Assembly: GCA_030151745.1 (NCBI GenBank)
Contig: JASLDA010000039.1
Coordinates: 1-7,651 of the forward strand
Origin: Chitinophagaceae bacterium
GTDB taxonomy: Bacteria > Bacteroidota > Bacteroidia > Chitinophagales > Chitinophagaceae
Length of the DNA stretch: 7,651 nt
Direction: 5' to 3'
The notes below the pieces were generated by a model. That model searched no databases, was not told the DNA's origin, and was given only the letters and a program-made list of their open reading frames with translations. The position numbers and the translations under genes are program-made. This document shows, piece by piece, positions 5,353-7,651 of the stretch. How positions within the stretch are numbered: position 1 is the first letter of the stretch; every line of letters starts with the position of its first letter.

Positions 5353-7651
5353 TCAGTAGTTCTTCCGGTAGAAGCTCAGGTACGGAACGATGTTCCGGTC
5401 GTCCATCATCTTGCGGAAATTGCTTTCCGATATTATGAAGGTCTGATATTCATTGGCTTTATACTCCCGCACCAGCTGCTCGGTGTTCCGGAACTGGGCC
5501 TGGTAATTCCGGGCTGCAGCCGCGTTCTTCAGGCCCCGGACGACTACCAGGGCTTTGTTCCCCGGCAAGGGCATCACATCCGACTGCAGCTTCAGGTCGC
5601 CGAACTTCATATTGTTGAAATCGCTCAGGCCGGATTTTACGCCCATAGTGCGGGGTTCCATCGCGTTCACGGCGAAGACGAAATAGTGGGGTTCGCCGGC
5701 CCGGTAGCTGAAGGCGGCCGGCACGGGGCCGGCTGTACTGTCCGGGATGGCAGGCGCAGTTCCCGTATTGGCGGGGCGCGGGGCAGCGGCCGCGGTATTC
5801 GGGCCTGTCGCAGCGGGCGCGGCCTTGCTGGAGTCGGCGACGGCGGCCGGGCGATTGAGCGTATCCGATTTGCGGCGCTCCTTTATGTAGTTCAGTACAG
5901 TCTCCGCCCAGGGCTTCAGGGAGTCGCGGTCGTGGGTGCGGATGAATCCGTTCAGGATTGAATCCGCTTCGTTATACTGGGCCGATCCGGCATAAGCCAT
6001 GGCTTCCATGATCCGGAAGCGGTCCGTATAGGCCTCATCCGTGGGATATTGCCGGCGCAGGTTCCGGGCCCGGCTCAGCACTTCGCCGTATTGCTTCTGC
6101 TGCAGCAGATCGTATGTAGCGTCGTAGTAGGAGCCGATGCTGGCCGTGGGCTGCCCGCTCTGGGAGGCGTCCGCGTTGACCGGCGCCACCAGGCCGGCCC
6201 ATTCGGTGCCGCCGTGGTTCTGGCGGAGAATATCGCTGTAGCGCTGGGCATCGGCCAGGTTATTCCGGCGTAAGGAGATCAGATAGCGCAGGTAGGTCGC
6301 TTCGGCCTGGTAGGGGTTGGTCGGCCAGCGCCGGTCAAGCGTATCCAGCATCGCGGAGGCCCGGGTATAGTCTTCGAACTGCCGCAGGTATGCGTTGCTC
6401 ATATCCACGTAGGCGCGCTGCAGGGAGCTGATCGCCGTGTTCTTGTCTTCCGGCTTATTGGGGATATAGGCCATCAGGGCTTCTTCGGTAGGCAGCCCGT
6501 TTTCATCCAGCCCGGCATCCCCGCCGGAGGCTTGTCCCGCTGCTCCTGCAATTCCCCCGGCCCCGGCTGCCGGAGCGCCGCTGCCCATGGCTGCGGCGAC
6601 GGCGGAACTACGCCTCCAGTTGTCGACGGCCGGCCGGTTGCCCCATTTTCGTTTGAACTCGGTGACGCCCTGCTGCATCATGGCCGGGTTCGAGAAGTAC
6701 CAGCTCATGAGGTTAGCGTCGGAGCCGTCGTTCTGGCCTAGGCCTGCCAGCCCGGCGTTCTCCGCCCGGTAGGCGCTGTCGGCACGACGCTGCGCCAGCA
6801 TATGTATGTAGCGGCGTACGACGGCGCGCTGCTCTTTCTCGCTCAGAGCCGCCAGGCGCAGCAGGCTGTCTTCCTGCAGGGCCAGGCGCGCAGGGGCGGC
6901 TATCTTATCGACCAGCCGCACACGCCGCGCCGCAAGCATCACGGCGCTGTCGTCCGGAGCATTGCTGGCATACAGGCTTACGCTGTCGTAGGCCGTCCGC
7001 GCATCGGTGTACTGCCCCGTATTGAAATATATATTCCCGAGGGCGGCGAAGGAAACGGCCTTCTGCTTTTTCGTCGACTTCGGCGCGGCTATGCCTTTGC
7101 GCAGGTAGGCGACCGCTTCGGTGTTATTGCCGCTGTTGGCGCTGAGGCGCCCGAGCACGTAGTAGATCTGCTCGTGGTATGCCGAGTATTTCCCGTCATT
7201 CAGCATGCTTTTCAGCGAGGCTATCGCATCTTTCTGAACCCCGCCGCTGAGCATCAGGGCATAGGCCCGGTTCCGGCGGGCGTAGAAGTCCAGGTCCACC
7301 TTCGGGTTCAGGTCGGAGACCTTGGCGAACTGGGCCGCGGCTTCGTTATAACGCCCGGCGTCCTGCAGGAGCTGCCCGTTGAGAAAGGCGGCCCGGCGGC
7401 GGATGCTGAACGGAAGGTTTTTATCGGCAACGACGATATCCAGGTTGCGCGCGGCGACCGGGTCGTTGTTATGATGAAGAGCGAAGAACGCCTGCTCCAG
7501 GGCCAGGCGGCCTTTCAGGTCCTCCGGGAATTTGGAGTCTGAAGTCAGGAGGTCCAGCACGGATTCCGCGTCGCTATATGCGCCATAGGTCGTGTAGGTA
7601 CGCGCCAGCCAGAGCAGGGCTTCGTTATTCGCGGGCTGGTGCTTGATGAAG
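5353..7651 (-). CDS. sprE: Type IX secretion/gliding TPR protein SprE (PorW), N-terminus outside window
   Basis: The frame is open to the right edge, giving 765 residues of a protein that in this family is usually about 850-1000 long. The missing part should include the lipoprotein signal. Numbering from the first visible residue: TPR-like helical repeats span about 1-250. A family-typical block at 317-348 begins WYFSNPAMMQQGVTEF and ends KRKWGNRPAVDNWRRS. A Gly/Ala-rich linker (about 353-380) precedes AYIPNKPED and more TPR-like helices (about 400-590). An Ala/Pro/Thr-rich linker (about 600-645) precedes a C-terminal domain (655-765) with HYFVFAVN, ALVVVRGLKN, FIISESNF and the terminal YLSFYRKNY. 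The family is periplasmic, anchored in the outer membrane as a lipoprotein, and needed for type IX secretion; in Porphyromonas PorW is reported to link the PorK/N ring to the Sov translocon. The identification is from remembered family motifs. A generic TPR protein is the alternative. Confidence 0.82.
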   Translation of the reverse strand, partial: FIKHQPANNEALLWLARTYTTYGAYSDAESVLDLLTSDSKFPEDLKGRLALEQAFFALHHNNDPVAARNLDIVVADKNLPFSIRRRAAFLNGQLLQDAGRYNEAAAQFAKVSDLNPKVDLDFYARRNRAYALMLSGGVQKDAIASLKSMLNDGKYSAYHEQIYYVLGRLSANSGNNTEAVAYLRKGIAAPKSTKKQKAVSFAALGNIYFNTGQYTDARTAYDSVSLYASNAPDDSAVMLAARRVRLVDKIAAPARLALQEDSLLRLAALSEKEQRAVVRRYIHMLAQRRADSAYRAENAGLAGLGQNDGSDANLMSWYFSNPAMMQQGVTEFKRKWGNRPAVDNWRRSSAVAAAMGSGAPAAGAGGIAGAAGQASGGDAGLDENGLPTEEALMAYIPNKPEDKNTAISSLQRAYVDMSNAYLRQFEDYTRASAMLDTLDRRWPTNPYQAEATYLRYLISLRRNNLADAQRYSDILRQNHGGTEWAGLVAPVNADASQSGQPTASIGSYYDATYDLLQQKQYGEVLSRARNLRRQYPTDEAYTDRFRIMEAMAYAGSAQYNEADSILNGFIRTHDRDSLKPWAETVLNYIKERRKSDTLNRPAAVADSSKAAPAATGPNTAAAAPRPANTGTAPAIPDSTAGPVPAAFSYRAGEPHYFVFAVNAMEPRTMGVKSGLSDFNNMKFGDLKLQSDVMPLPGNKALVVVRGLKNAAAARNYQAQFRNTEQLVREYKANEYQTFIISESNFRKMMDDRNIVPYLSFYRKNY

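Noticed and set aside
6802..7542. 246-codon open frame on the plus strand opposite sprE
   Set aside because: It is antisense to the TPR region of SprE and has no signal peptide, membrane segment or family motif.
1..7651. CRISPR array, toxin-antitoxin pair or defence island
   Set aside because: No regularly spaced repeats and no small gene pair were found. All supported genes are housekeeping or secretion genes, and the repeats present are palindromic and irregularly spaced.

Overview
The window reads as ordinary chromosomal DNA from a fairly GC-rich member of the Bacteroidota, perhaps a Chitinophagaceae relative. The phylum call rests mainly on a C-terminal fragment of SprE/PorW, a TPR protein of the type IX secretion system that is confined to this phylum. 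The family-level guess is inference. All four supported genes lie on the minus strand, so the transcriptional order runs from right to left.

Layout from high to low coordinates: (1) 7651-5353, sprE/porW with its N-terminus beyond the right edge. (2) 5352-4971, a 382-base gap rich in palindromes, including a perfect 20-bp stem at 5229-5273, that should also hold the promoter of the next gene. (3) 4970-2718, a full-length RelA/SpoT-type (p)ppGpp synthetase/hydrolase with all expected domains. (4) 2717-1963, about 755 bases without a convincing gene. It holds two perfect hairpins just after the rel stop and then a roughly 370-base element (2211-2580) bounded by imperfect terminal inverted repeats. 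That element carries nested palindromes and a dispersed-repeat signature, and looks like a MITE-type non-autonomous element. (5) 1962-460, a metallocarboxypeptidase of family M32. (6) 457-1, a small two-TM membrane protein that starts two bases after the M32 stop codon and is cut by the left edge.

The genes do not form one obvious pathway. SprE serves protein export and gliding, Rel serves the stringent response, and the M32 enzyme serves peptide turnover. Only the M32 and membrane-protein pair looks translationally coupled. No RNA gene, CRISPR array, transposase or defence gene was seen. The most interesting material is the non-coding palindromic sequence: the TIR-bounded element, the twin hairpins after rel, and the strong hairpin between sprE and rel. 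None of these hairpins has the T-tract that a classical terminator of the minus-strand genes would need.
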